A DNA stretch of 64,000 nucleotides from Bacillus sp. ISL-18 (lineage in GTDB: Bacteria; Bacillota; Bacilli; Bacillales; Cytobacillaceae). The notes beneath the pieces are model-generated. The model saw nothing but the letters and a program-made list of their open reading frames with translations, did no database searches and was not told the origin of the DNA. The DNA is taken from the NCBI RefSeq assembly GCF_018613415.1, contig NZ_JAGGQG010000019.1, positions 117,127 through 181,126 of the forward strand, given 5' to 3'. Below, in pieces: positions 27,696 to 36,435 of this stretch (its first letter is position 1; the number at the start of each line of letters is the position of its first letter). Position numbers and translations under genes: made by a program.

Positions 27696-27782
27696 TCATA
27701 TACTAAAAAATATTTCACCACAAATGACAGCCAAAATGATAAGTAAATCTACTATGATTAGTGTCCAAACGAAGTATTTCAT
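27696..27782 (-). CDS. 28-residue single-helix membrane peptide
   Basis: A short frame starting MKYFVWTLIIV and ending CGEIFFSI, almost entirely one hydrophobic helix. It has a good SD (AAAAGGATG) about 8-10 bases upstream. Upstream ATGs run into a stop at once. It lies in an otherwise empty gap between the glucosyltransferase and a membrane-anchored hypothetical gene. No family recognised; small membrane regulators of this size are common in Bacilli. Confidence 0.5.
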   Translation of the reverse strand: MKYFVWTLIIVDLLIILAVICGEIFFSI

Positions 27783-27944
27783 GTCATAATCATCCTTTTA
27801 TGTATTTAGAGGTGTTAAAATAAAATACTCCTGCACAATTATTAATAGATTACCATTTATCATGCTCTAAGACTAGATTGTCCATAACGAAAAAGGGAAT
27901 ATAAGAGGACACGCCGCTGCATGAGCTGATGTTTTCCAAACTAT

Positions 27945-28259
27945 TCACTTCCAATCCTCGTATGTAATGGTGCCTCCCGTTAAATCAATGGTATTTCGTT
28001 CCCCTTTATAATATGTCTTTCCATTTTTTTTAATAATAAAATTATCATAGGTGTAGACCTTTTGCCCATTTGGCAAGTGAATCACCACTTTTTCTCCTAA
28101 TTGCTCTGAAGGTGCGTCAATTTTAATGGAACTTTGATAGTAATTGCGAAAAACAAAGAAACCTGCAGTTAAGATTAAACTTCCTGCTATGAAAAAAATT
28201 AGACCCTTCCACGGAAACTGCTTCGTTTTTTGTTGATGATATAGCTCTAATCTGGTCAA
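27945..28259 (-). CDS. Membrane-anchored hypothetical protein, 104 residues
   Basis: Not recognised. A short basic cytosolic N-terminus (TRLELYHQQKTKQFPWKG), one membrane helix (about 20-38), then an external domain of short strands (EKVVIHLPNGQKVYTYDNFII). The TTG at 28259 has GGGAGGAG at good spacing, so the 13-residue longer form is less likely. It stands alone. Confidence 0.65.
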   Translation of the reverse strand: MTRLELYHQQKTKQFPWKGLIFFIAGSLILTAGFFVFRNYYQSSIKIDAPSEQLGEKVVIHLPNGQKVYTYDNFIIKKNGKTYYKGERNTIDLTGGTITYEDWK

Positions 28260-28500
28260 CTTTTTCTCCTCCCTATTATATAAAACAGGTTGAATCAAGG
28301 TCCAACCAATGATTTTACTAGATATGTCATATTCCCTTTATTCCCAAATTCTATTATTCTTATTCCTATAGATTAAAAATACGACCTTTGTTAACCTATG
28401 CATCAATAGCAAAAAGTTGAACTTAAAATGGTTTAAAACCACTTCTTTAGACAAGATTAGGTATAATAAAAGAGAGGGAAAACAGAAAGGGGTATTGCAA

Positions 28501-29550
28501 GTGGTTCAAATAAACTCAGATGAAACAATGAAGTTGATTGCAGATTTAGTCTCTATTCCAAGCCCAACCGGAAATACGAATAAAGTCATCACTTTTGTAG
28601 AGAAATTCCTTAAGGAATTAGAGGTTGATACATATCGGAATCGAAAAGGCGGCTTAATTGCCACCATAAAAGGACAAGATAGCAGCAAACATCGAATGCT
28701 AACCGCCCATGTAGATACTCTTGGAGCGATGGTAAAAGAAGTAAAAGCAAATGGCAGACTAAAAATTGACTTAATCGGCGGTTTTAAATACAACTCGATC
28801 GAGGGTGAGTACTGCCAAATTGAAACGCAAAATGGGAAAAAATATACCGGAACCATCCTAATGCACCAAACCTCTGTCCATGTGTATAAAGATGCGGGCA
28901 AAGCCGAGCGGAACCAAGATAATATTGAAATACGCATTGATGAGAAAGTACATACTGCTGAAGAAGTGCGGGCACTTGGAATTGAAGTTGGTGATTTTGT
29001 TGCGTTTGATCCACGTGTAGAACTTACCCCGAGCGGCTATCTTAAATCACGCCATTTAGATGATAAGGCAAGTGTTGGGATTCTTTTGCACTTGATTAAA
29101 CAAATCAAAAACGAAGGAATTACTTTGCCGTATACGACACATTTCTTAATTTCAAACAATGAGGAAATTGGCTATGGCGGAAATTCCAATATTACACCAG
29201 AGACAGTCGAATACTTGGCAGTCGACATGGGGGCTATGGGTGATGGCCAGTCCACAGATGAATACACGGTATCCATCTGTGCAAAGGATTCTAGTGGCCC
29301 TTATCATTATGAACTACGGAAACACTTGGTTCGTCTGGCCGAAGAACATAAGATTGGCTACAAACTAGACATTTATCCCTTCTATGGTTCAGATGCTTCT
29401 GCAGCAATTCGCTCCGGACATGATATCGTTCATGGCTTAATCGGGCCTGGAATTGACTCATCACATGCGTTTGAACGGACACATGTATCTTCGATCGAAA
29501 ATACGGCCAAACTTTTATATTTTTACATTCAATCTAATCTTGTTATTTAG
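28501..29550 (+). CDS. M42-family aminopeptidase
   Basis: A 349-residue cytosolic metallopeptidase, the size of B. subtilis YtoP/YsdC. Conserved metal and catalytic residues are seen in LTAHVDTLGAMV, SRHLDDKASVG, NNEEIGYGGNS and GSDASAA. M42 enzymes form large dodecamers that trim peptides (TET-type aminopeptidases). GTG at 28501 has AGAAAGGGG 8 bases upstream; the longer frame has no SD. Single gene. Confidence 0.9.
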   Translation: MVQINSDETMKLIADLVSIPSPTGNTNKVITFVEKFLKELEVDTYRNRKGGLIATIKGQDSSKHRMLTAHVDTLGAMVKEVKANGRLKIDLIGGFKYNSIEGEYCQIETQNGKKYTGTILMHQTSVHVYKDAGKAERNQDNIEIRIDEKVHTAEEVRALGIEVGDFVAFDPRVELTPSGYLKSRHLDDKASVGILLHLIKQIKNEGITLPYTTHFLISNNEEIGYGGNSNITPETVEYLAVDMGAMGDGQSTDEYTVSICAKDSSGPYHYELRKHLVRLAEEHKIGYKLDIYPFYGSDASAAIRSGHDIVHGLIGPGIDSSHAFERTHVSSIENTAKLLYFYIQSNLVI

Positions 29551-29567
29551 TATTGTCATCATCAAAC

Positions 29568-29596
29568 ATCGGCCGGAATGCATTTGCCCGGCCGAT
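29568..29596. other. GC-rich stem-loop after the M42 gene
   Basis: ATCGGCCGG and its exact complement around an 11-base loop. No T tract follows, so it may be a weak terminator or an mRNA 3'-end stabiliser. Confidence 0.5.
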
Positions 29597-29691
29597 ACTT
29601 AAAATCTCCGTACATTAAATTCCCCTTAAAATTAAACATTTTTCCTATTTGACATTTATAATCAAAGAAAAGTTGAAGGAAGGTGATATAC

Positions 29692-30276
29692 ATGAAACAA
29701 GGTTCCCTTTCACAGAGAAAAACCGGCTTCTTAGCAAATTTCATTGCTAATCCGAAAGAAAGACGAAGAACCAATTTATTTTTAATGATGATGGTTGTCG
29801 TCATTTTAGCCGAAGTATTGTTTGTTTATTTGGACCGACAACAGTTAATGGCCCAAGATTTCCGACAATACAAAGGAACATTTAAACAGTTTGGTTCTAT
29901 TGCACAAATCGGTTTCTATGCTGCAGTCTCTATTTATCCTGTTTTTCTACTATTAAAAAATAAACAGCTCAAAAGGATGAAATGGGGAACAATTGAGTTA
30001 AAAACCATCTTACAATTTGTCGGTAAGCTGGTCCGAACTTGGCATGTTCCAATTGCATTACTTTCAACAGGAGTCGTATTTCTCCATGTTTATATGGCCA
30101 TTTTGCGGGGGTTTAAGCTTGATTTCACTTATATTTCAGGAATTGTGACAGTCCTCGTTCTTCTCCCATTAATGTATATGGGACTTAAGCGTTTTAAGAG
30201 AAAGGACCGCAATTGGCATTTAAAACTTGGCATCACTTTCTTGATTTTATTTTTCATTCATGCGAATTTCTCTTAA
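29692..30276 (+). CDS. Predicted di-haem b-type membrane protein
   Basis: A 194-residue protein with about five membrane helices, not assigned by name. Two helices each hold a histidine pair at the same spacing: H118 and H132, and H176 and H190 (both H-x13-H). That is the classic bis-histidine arrangement binding two haems b across a membrane bundle, as in ferric reductase and cytochrome b families. No NADPH/FAD domain is present, so a partner would have to supply electrons. ATG at 29692 follows AAGG by 8 bases. tatA follows 82 bp downstream. Confidence 0.7.
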   Translation: MKQGSLSQRKTGFLANFIANPKERRRTNLFLMMMVVVILAEVLFVYLDRQQLMAQDFRQYKGTFKQFGSIAQIGFYAAVSIYPVFLLLKNKQLKRMKWGTIELKTILQFVGKLVRTWHVPIALLSTGVVFLHVYMAILRGFKLDFTYISGIVTVLVLLPLMYMGLKRFKRKDRNWHLKLGITFLILFFIHANFS

Positions 30277-30358
30277 AACATTTTTCACTAGTACAATCGA
30301 CAAAAAACCGTTATAATAGCGGTTGAATAGTTACAACTCATCACTAGGAGATGAAGAA

Positions 30359-30574
30359 ATGTTTTCTAATATTGGTGTACCTGGCTTAATCTTAATTTTA
30401 ATAGTGGCTTTAGTCATTTTTGGACCAAACAAACTTCCTGAAATCGGACGAGCATTTGGGAAATCGATCCGTGAATTCAAACGAGCAACAGAGGGAATCG
30501 CAGATGATATCAAGGAAGAAATTAAAGAGGATATTATTGAAGCAAAGAAAGACCAAATCAATCTAAAAAAATAG
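30359..30574 (+). CDS. tatA: Sec-independent translocase protein TatA
   Basis: A 71-residue TatA/E protein: a short N-terminus, one helix (about 5-22), the hinge [21 protein letters not shown], an amphipathic helix and a charged tail. ATG at 30359 has AGGAGATG upstream; the longer frame is unlikely. TatA forms the pore that exports folded proteins. No tatC lies nearby, so it must work with a TatC encoded elsewhere. Confidence 0.93.
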   Translation: MFSNIGVPGLILILIVALVIFGPNKLPEIGRAFGKSIREFKRATEGIADDIKEEIKEDIIEAKKDQINLKK

Positions 30575-30582
30575 GAACTAAT

Positions 30583-30615
30583 AGAGGCATTCCTTGCTTG
30601 TCAAGGGATGCCTCT
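30583..30615 (+). terminator. Rho-independent terminator of tatA
   Basis: 14-bp stem (AGAGGCATTCCTTG arm, one G-T pair) with a 5-base loop and a T-rich tail. It can also serve the converging small gene. Confidence 0.8.
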
Positions 30616-30619
30616 GGTT

Positions 30620-30739
30620 TTACCGTTTTTTTGTGATTGCCTGAAATTGATCGATTAATTTTTTTCGCGAATGGGGATTTCGTAATAAATAGGCTGCACC
30701 TAAACCAATAGTGGTCATCATCAATGTTTTTCTTTTCAA
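30620..30739 (-). CDS. 39-residue conserved-looking small protein
   Basis: TTG at 30739 has GAGGAGG 8 bases upstream, giving a 39-residue protein with one short hydrophobic stretch (MMTTIGLGAAYLLR) and a basic tail (NPHSRKKLIDQF). A longer frame reading back to 30874 crosses a terminator hairpin and lacks an SD. Similar short membrane-associated proteins occur in Bacilli, but I cannot name the family. Confidence 0.6.
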   Translation of the reverse strand: MKRKTLMMTTIGLGAAYLLRNPHSRKKLIDQFQAITKKR

Positions 30740-30812
30740 CTCATCAGCCTCCTCAGAATTGCCATCCTTATTAATTTTCCCTTTAAGTGTGATATTAAAA
30801 CACAAAAAGGAA

Positions 30813-30843
30813 AAAAGCCAACCCCAAACGGAAATTGGCTTTT
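30813..30843 (-). terminator. Rho-independent terminator
   Basis: AAAAGCCAA/TTGGCTTTT stem; on the minus strand it is followed by TTCCTTTTT. It lies just after the stop of the secreted helical protein gene. Confidence 0.75.
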
Positions 30844-30880
30844 CATAACACTTGGTCGAAAACAGTACCTTCACTGTTTT

Positions 30881-31426
30881 CTACTTAGCTAGTTTTTCTT
30901 TCATTAGCTGATTATGCTGTTTCGTTTGTTCTAACAGCCGATTTAACAGAATCGCTGCTTGTTTGTTATCCTTTTTATCAACAGCTATTCTTAGTTCATG
31001 GAAGGTTTTCCAATGTCCCATCTCTTTCCCGCCATGTGCTTGCTTTATAAACTCCTCTTTTGTAATCTTTCCTGATTCAAATTGCTTCTTCAGATCCTCA
31101 ATTTTAGCGATTCTTTCTTTTTTCCATTGCTCACGTTTGGAGGAATTTTCAGGGCTCATCCATTGGGTACGGAGGTCTTTCTTTTCCTTGAGAACCCTAG
31201 ACCATTCTGCCTTTTTTTCAGGAGTATATTGACTTACCCAGCCAAGAAGCTTTTGCTCCCTTTCTGCCATCATGGCCTGCCAATCTTTATGATTCATATG
31301 GTGACGTTTCCCATCTTTGCAATCACATGGTTTTGCCTCATGATTCGCTGGAATCGTATCATTAGCCAGTGCAGCAGCAGGCATTAAGAATAATGCTAGT
31401 GTAAAAATTAATCCTTTAAACTTCAT
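30881..31426 (-). CDS. Secreted Lys-rich helical protein
   Basis: A 181-residue exported protein. The signal peptide (1-22) ends AALAN; a Cys/His-rich stretch (HEAKPCDCKDGKRHHMNH) could bind metal; the rest is highly charged helix with many Trp, Lys and Glu. Size and composition recall periplasmic Spy/ZraP-like chaperones, but no LTxxQ motif is visible. ATG at 31426 has GGAGGAG upstream. Function unknown. Confidence 0.75.
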   Translation of the reverse strand: MKFKGLIFTLALFLMPAAALANDTIPANHEAKPCDCKDGKRHHMNHKDWQAMMAEREQKLLGWVSQYTPEKKAEWSRVLKEKKDLRTQWMSPENSSKREQWKKERIAKIEDLKKQFESGKITKEEFIKQAHGGKEMGHWKTFHELRIAVDKKDNKQAAILLNRLLEQTKQHNQLMKEKLAK

Positions 31427-31576
31427 CCTAACTCTCCTCCATTTGTCGTAAATATTCCTTTTGCACGGAATTATCATGCCCTCTTTGTAAAAAAAAATTT
31501 ACCAATCTGACAAATTTTTAACTAAAAACCACTTGAGATTTTTTTTGGATTAGCGTATCCTAAAACCATAAATGAA

Positions 31577-31592
31577 TGTGAAGATTTTCACA
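31577..31592. promoter_or_regulatory. Rex-type operator 1 upstream of ndh
   Basis: The perfect palindrome TGTGAAGATTTTCACA fits the Rex consensus TTGTGAAnnnnTTCACAA. Rex is the NADH/NAD+ sensing repressor known to control ndh in Bacillus. Confidence 0.75.
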
Positions 31593-31633
31593 ATTAAAAG
31601 AAGGAGCCTCGCTCTTTTTTTAAATAAATAGAA

Positions 31634-31649
31634 TGTGAATAAATTCACA
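31634..31649. promoter_or_regulatory. Rex-type operator 2 upstream of ndh
   Basis: TGTGAATAAATTCACA, a second Rex-type palindrome 57 bp from the first, ending 42 bp before the ndh start. A small GAGC/GCTC hairpin with a T run lies between the two sites. Confidence 0.75.
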
Positions 31650-31690
31650 ATATAAAAAAATAGATAAATAGGTTTGGAGTGGGGAGTTAA

Positions 31691-32923
31691 ATGAATAAGC
31701 CAAAAGTTGTCATTTTAGGTGCCGGATATGGTGGAATAATCACAAGTAAAAGTCTTGAGAAACTATTAAAATCAGGAGAAGCAGATGTTACCCTGATTAA
31801 TAAGCATGAATATCACTACATTACCACGCAGCTTCACAAAACAGTAGTTGGGACAGCAGCCGATCGTCAAATTGCGATGTCTATTCCTGAACTAATTAAT
31901 CCTAGCAAAACTCGATTTCTGCAAGCAGCTGTTTCATCTGTGGATATACATAAACAAGAAGTACACCTTGAAGGCGGCGAGTCAGTCCAATATGATTATC
32001 TATTAATCGCACTTGGATTTGAGGTTGAAACATATGGAACACCTGGTATTAAGGAAAATGCTTTTCAAATAAGAAGTTTTCGAAGTTCAAAAGCTATTTA
32101 TAATCAAATTATTAAACAATTTAACTTATATAAACAAGATCAAGACCCTTCTCGCTTAACTTTTGTTGTTGCCGGCGGCGGTTTTACTGGTGTCGAGCTG
32201 CTGGGAGAGCTGGCTGATGGACTGCCAAAACTATGTACCGAACACAATATTCCATTTGAAAAGGTAAAAATCGTGGCAATTGAGGCGGCACCTTCTGTCA
32301 TTCCATTCTTCCCTAAGCAATCGATTGAATATACAACAGAAGTCTTAGAAAAGATGAATATTGAACTGATTACAGGTAGAAAAATTCTTGAATGTACACC
32401 TGAAAAGGTTGTCATAGATCCAAATATCTACATCCCAACCCGGACTTTAATCTGGTCTTGTGGTGTAAAAGGAAATTCGATTGTTCGTAATTGGGGACTG
32501 CCAATTGCAAGAGGAAAAATTGAGGTTGATTCGTACCTTCGTGTTAAAAACATGAAAAATGTCTTTAGTCTTGGAGATTGCTCGCTATTTATGAAGGATG
32601 AAAAGAATGCACTAGCACCAACTGCCCAAGTTGCCCTGCAGCAAGCACCTGTATGTGCAAAGAATATTATTGCTTCCATTCGCGGAGAATCTTTGAAGGC
32701 TTTTGAGTATCATCATAAGGGCTCTGTTGCCTCTATTGGGCTAAAAGTAGGGGTCGGAAAGGTTGGCAATGTCCGCTTATCCGGAGTAATTGGCGGCTTT
32801 ATGAAATTAGTTATTGAAGCTCGCTATCTGTTTAATCTTGGAGGCCCATCATTAATCCTCAAACAGCATTTTGGGGTTAACCGTGCACCTATTCATGCCG
32901 CAACAAAAAGCAAGATAAATTAA
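31691..32923 (+). CDS. ndh: Type II NADH dehydrogenase (NDH-2)
   Basis: A 410-residue membrane-associated flavoprotein that passes electrons from NADH to menaquinone without pumping protons. The FAD motif VVILGAGYGGIITSKSLE is at the N-terminus, the NADH-binding motif FVVAGGGFTGVELLGELADG about 155-175, and FSLGDCSLF closes the FAD site. The C-terminal amphipathic region attaches to the membrane. Two Rex operators lie upstream, so expression should rise with NADH. It feeds the Qox oxidase encoded at the window start. Bacilli can carry several paralogues (YumB, YutJ). Confidence 0.92.
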   Translation: MNKPKVVILGAGYGGIITSKSLEKLLKSGEADVTLINKHEYHYITTQLHKTVVGTAADRQIAMSIPELINPSKTRFLQAAVSSVDIHKQEVHLEGGESVQYDYLLIALGFEVETYGTPGIKENAFQIRSFRSSKAIYNQIIKQFNLYKQDQDPSRLTFVVAGGGFTGVELLGELADGLPKLCTEHNIPFEKVKIVAIEAAPSVIPFFPKQSIEYTTEVLEKMNIELITGRKILECTPEKVVIDPNIYIPTRTLIWSCGVKGNSIVRNWGLPIARGKIEVDSYLRVKNMKNVFSLGDCSLFMKDEKNALAPTAQVALQQAPVCAKNIIASIRGESLKAFEYHHKGSVASIGLKVGVGKVGNVRLSGVIGGFMKLVIEARYLFNLGGPSLILKQHFGVNRAPIHAATKSKIN

Positions 32924-33022
32924 TTTGTTTCTTTTCCTGGCAGAGGAATCCCCCTCTTCTCTGCCATTGATTTAATAGATCCCAAAAAATGATGGCCTGA
33001 AATCCCCCGATAGTAAGGCGTA

Positions 33023-33053
33023 CCCCCGATCCCATAAACTATTGGATCGGGGG
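33023..33053 (+). terminator. Rho-independent terminator of ndh
   Basis: CCCCCGATCC and GGATCGGGGG, a perfect 10-bp stem, then TTTTTATTTT. Confidence 0.88.
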
Positions 33054-33075
33054 TTTTTATTTTCAAGGCATTCTC

Positions 33076-33444
33076 TTAGTCCCATTCAATAAATTCAAGA
33101 CGATTGCCAAATGGGTCAAAAACATGAATTCTACTTGCCCCTGGGAGGTTATCATCTTCTGTAAAGGCAATTTCTTGCTCTTTTAGGTGGCTTTTTAAAC
33201 CTTCTACATTTTCAACGATTAATGCTGGATGTGCCTTTTTAGCAGGTGAAAATGGATCTTCTATGCCTATATGCAACTGAAAGGTACCAAACTCAAACCA
33301 AACTCCACCGCGTTTTTTTAACTCATCTGGTTTCTCCACCTCTGTTAATCCAAGGATGTCTGAAAAAAATGCTCTTGCATCATCTTCGCACCCTTTAGGA
33401 CCGGCAAGCTGCACATGATCAATTTTTTTTATCGCAAATGTCAT
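33076..33444 (-). CDS. VOC-family (glyoxalase/dioxygenase fold) protein
   Basis: A 122-residue single vicinal-oxygen-chelate domain. Typical residues are KKIDHVQLAGP at the start, FELGTFQLHIGIEDPF-like strand in the middle and FDPFGNRLEFIEWD at the end, with His and Glu placed as metal ligands. The family covers glyoxalases, antibiotic-binding proteins and dioxygenases, so the reaction cannot be fixed. ATG at 33444 follows AGGAGGG. Single gene. Confidence 0.85.
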   Translation of the reverse strand: MTFAIKKIDHVQLAGPKGCEDDARAFFSDILGLTEVEKPDELKKRGGVWFEFGTFQLHIGIEDPFSPAKKAHPALIVENVEGLKSHLKEQEIAFTEDDNLPGASRIHVFDPFGNRLEFIEWD

Positions 33445-33556
33445 TTGATCCCTCCTTTTTTCATGTGTCATCACTATTTTATAAAATTAATAATATTCAA
33501 TCAAATTTTAAGAAATACCTTTTCACTTACCTAAAACTCTCGAAACACACAAAATA

Positions 33557-33583
33557 AAGCTATTCCCAGAATAGGAATAGCTT
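33557..33583 (-). terminator. Terminator of the ABC exporter operon
   Basis: AAGCTATTCC/GGAATAGCTT stem with a 7-base loop; TATTTTG follows on the minus strand, right after the permease stop. Confidence 0.75.
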
Positions 33584-33589
33584 CTAAAC

Positions 33590-34579
33590 CTAATAAACAT
33601 CTTTTTTTGTAAATACCGCGAAAGAAACAAGTAAAGCTACAGCCCACCAAATAAATAGGACCATCATGGAAAAGGACAAATCCATTCCCTCAATCGGCGG
33701 GGCTGTCCCTTTCATATAATCCGTTAACCGTAAATTGACCATAAAAAAGTATTTGGCGGATTCCCATGAAGATACCATGTTGCTTAAGATTGCTCCTGAT
33801 ATGAGTGCTGCGAGCATAACCCCCATCCCCGCGGCCGTGCTCCGGATAAGGACAGACAACATGAACGATAACGTACCAACCACGATTGCGACAAACCAAA
33901 CTAACCCAAAATCCATCAAAAGAAATTTCCAAAGGCTGAGAAGTTTTACATCGGTTGTATTTAATCCTGTATTAGTCACGTTAAATCCTGTCAGGATTGG
34001 CGCCCCCCAGCCTTTATAGCCAAAAACTAATCCAGAAATGAGATAAGATAGGATACCAGTAATAGCAATGATTAACGATACCGCTAAACAAAGCGTAATG
34101 TACTTACTTAAAAGCACTTTCCACCTTTTAACTGGCCTCGTCAGCAATAGCTTAATTGAACCAAGACTGTGTTCCGAAGAAACTAAATCACTGGCAATAA
34201 CCATGACCATCAACGGGATAAATAAATCAATAGAATTCTCCAGAAAGATACGCATAAACGTGGGTGCACCAGGCTCTGATGGGTTGATATCATGATCCAA
34301 ATAATATTGCTGCTGTTGTAATGAGATTTGCAGCTGCTTTTTCCATTCGTCAGATAATCGGCTGCTGCTTAAACGGTTGGTCGTATCGACAATCTGCTGC
34401 TGGAGAATCGTGCGCCAATCACTTGTTCCTAATTTTTCCCGCTGTGTCTCAACTTGTTTATATTGGGCATATGTAAATAATAGCACTAATACACCGATGA
34501 TCAGGGCAATGACCACTAGCCTTTTCTTGGCAATCAGCTTCATCATTTCATTTTGAATTAATTTACTCAATCGAGTCAC
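33590..34579 (-). CDS. ABC-2 type transporter permease
   Basis: A 329-residue membrane protein with one N-terminal helix, an outside loop (about 45-115, helical and Gln-rich) and five further helices. The SSEHSLGSIKLLLTRPVKRWK segment is the usual ABC-2 permease signature. It pairs with the ATPase gene upstream (17-bp overlap). Exporters of this kind move bacteriocins, antibiotics or lipids; the substrate is unknown. Confidence 0.88.
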   Translation of the reverse strand: MTRLSKLIQNEMMKLIAKKRLVVIALIIGVLVLLFTYAQYKQVETQREKLGTSDWRTILQQQIVDTTNRLSSSRLSDEWKKQLQISLQQQQYYLDHDINPSEPGAPTFMRIFLENSIDLFIPLMVMVIASDLVSSEHSLGSIKLLLTRPVKRWKVLLSKYITLCLAVSLIIAITGILSYLISGLVFGYKGWGAPILTGFNVTNTGLNTTDVKLLSLWKFLLMDFGLVWFVAIVVGTLSFMLSVLIRSTAAGMGVMLAALISGAILSNMVSSWESAKYFFMVNLRLTDYMKGTAPPIEGMDLSFSMMVLFIWWAVALLVSFAVFTKKDVY

Positions 34580-35477
34580 CCCCCGTTAGTTCGAGGAATA
34601 GATCTTCCAACACAGGCATTTTTCGATTAATTTCCGTGACAGAAACCCCTGCCGTCACAAGCTGTTTATTCCATTCCGGTATCTTCTGTTCATCATATTC
34701 TGTTACAAATGTCCCATCATCACTTACCTGCATTTCCGTTAATGTACTTAATACCTGTTTCCCTTTTTCAAATGGAGAAACACGCCAGACAGCCCGTTCC
34801 CGATTCGCAAGGAGCTGCTCGACTGTATCAATTTTTATAATCGTTCCTTTTGAAATAATCGCAACCCGATCACACAATAACTGAATTTCACTTAACAAAT
34901 GACTCGAGACAAGAACGCTTAGCCCTTCCTTTTCTGCAAGAAAACGAATGAATTGGCGCATTTCCCGAATTCCAGCAGGGTCTAAACCATTTGTCGGTTC
35001 ATCGAGAATTAATACCTTAGGCCGTCCTAAAAGGGCTTGGGCGATTCCAAGACGCTGCCGCATCCCCAATGAGTATGTTTTCACTTTATCGTGAACCCGA
35101 TCCGTTAGGCCAACAAGCTCGGTGACCTCTTTAATGCGCTCCTCTCCGATCCCATCTAGCATACGGGCAAAATGGAGCAGGTTGTTATAGCCTGATAGGT
35201 AAGGATATAATTCTGGGTTTTCGACAATACAACCGAGATTGCTCATCGCCTTTTGAAATTGATCCGCAACATTGTAGCCGCAGATTTGGATGTTTCCAGC
35301 TGTCGGTTTGATAAGTCCTACCAGCATCCGGATGGTGGTCGTTTTCCCTGCGCCATTGGGTCCCAAAAACCCAAATACTTCCCCTTCGCGCAAATTAAAT
35401 GTTAATCCTTTAATAATTTCCCGTTTTCCAATGACTTTTTTTAAATTTTCCACAGCTAAGGTAATTTTTTTCTCCAT
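34563..35477 (-). CDS. ABC transporter ATP-binding protein
   Basis: A 304-residue ATPase of the BcrA/CcmA-like drug and bacteriocin exporter group. Walker A is GPNGAGKTTT, the signature YSLGMRQRLGIAQAL, Walker B VLILDEPTNGLD and the switch His lies in VSSHLL. The C-terminal 80 residues form the extra domain usual for this group. ATG follows AAGGAG, 12 bp after the esterase gene. Confidence 0.9.
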   Translation of the reverse strand: MEKKITLAVENLKKVIGKREIIKGLTFNLREGEVFGFLGPNGAGKTTTIRMLVGLIKPTAGNIQICGYNVADQFQKAMSNLGCIVENPELYPYLSGYNNLLHFARMLDGIGEERIKEVTELVGLTDRVHDKVKTYSLGMRQRLGIAQALLGRPKVLILDEPTNGLDPAGIREMRQFIRFLAEKEGLSVLVSSHLLSEIQLLCDRVAIISKGTIIKIDTVEQLLANRERAVWRVSPFEKGKQVLSTLTEMQVSDDGTFVTEYDEQKIPEWNKQLVTAGVSVTEINRKMPVLEDLFLELTGGDSIE

Positions 35478-35489
35478 TTTTTCTTCTCC

Positions 35490-36266
35490 TTACCAGGTAA
35501 GCAGTGAGGCTACACGTTCTGCAATTAAACGATACCCTTTTGCGTTCGGATGAAACTTATCGGAATATAGATAATCATTTACTTTTAATTCAAACAAGTC
35601 AAATGTTGGCACAAAGACAATTTTTGGATAGGCTGCACTTACCTCGGCGCTATCATAGTTCCAATGACGGACAACCTTTGACATCTCTTTTCCCTGATTT
35701 AATTCAATAAATGGATTGTACAATCCAATGAAAAACACATTGGCCGTTTTGTTGTTCTTACGGATTTGCTCAAAGATAAACTTTAAATTAGTTAAATATT
35801 TTTTTTCAATGGCAGCGATATTACCAGTTGAATAATCGGTTAATCCTTGACCGCCGCGAAACAAATCATTACCGCCAATCGTTACTAACACGATGTCAGC
35901 CTTTTGAATTTGCCGTCCGACTTCTGTTTGCAGGACCTGTTTCCGAAGCTGGTCAGAGGTCTGCCCATTGATACCCAAATTGGTGAGCTGAACCTGCTTC
36001 TTTGTTTTTTCTTTTATTTGATCAGTCAGATCCCCAACGTAGCCTTTTCCGGTCTCATCACCAGTCCCCCTGGTTAACGAGTCCCCTAACGCCACAATTG
36101 TTAGACCATTTTTGTTCTCCACTTTTTTGCTAGCAGTTTTTGTCATCGGAACATTGTCCGGTTTGTCAGCATAATATTGACCTACTGCCCAGCCAAGTCC
36201 AATCAGCCACAGGAGACAAAAGAATACTCCTATGACCGTGAAGGAGCGGATGGTATTCTTACCCAT
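35490..36266 (-). CDS. GDSL/SGNH-family esterase (YpmR-like), membrane-anchored
   Basis: A 258-residue SGNH hydrolase with an N-terminal signal anchor (about 10-30). The catalytic blocks are GDSLTRG (Ser), a Gly in NLGINGQTSDQL, GGND, and DKFHPNAKGY (Asp-His). It acts outside the membrane, perhaps as a lipase or esterase on envelope lipids. ATG at 36266 with AAAGGG 8 bases upstream is preferred over GTG 36275. It is the first gene of a three-gene operon with the ABC exporter. Confidence 0.88.
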   Translation of the reverse strand: MGKNTIRSFTVIGVFFCLLWLIGLGWAVGQYYADKPDNVPMTKTASKKVENKNGLTIVALGDSLTRGTGDETGKGYVGDLTDQIKEKTKKQVQLTNLGINGQTSDQLRKQVLQTEVGRQIQKADIVLVTIGGNDLFRGGQGLTDYSTGNIAAIEKKYLTNLKFIFEQIRKNNKTANVFFIGLYNPFIELNQGKEMSKVVRHWNYDSAEVSAAYPKIVFVPTFDLFELKVNDYLYSDKFHPNAKGYRLIAERVASLLTW

Positions 36267-36398
36267 GTGTGACACCCTTTCTGGCCTTTTTCTATTATTT
36301 AATCACAGTTGTGGTTTGAAACAAACTTTTGAAGCTTGTGTTTTCTCGTGAAAATAAAAAATTCATTATTTGTTAACATTTCATTTTATAAAAAAAAA

Positions 36399-36425
36399 AG
36401 CCGATTTCCAAATTGGAAACCGGCT
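36399..36425 (-). terminator. Rho-independent terminator of hmp
   Basis: AGCCGATTTCC/GGAAACCGGCT stem, loop AAATT, then a run of ten T on the minus strand. Confidence 0.9.
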
Positions 36426-36435
36426 AATTCGTTTT

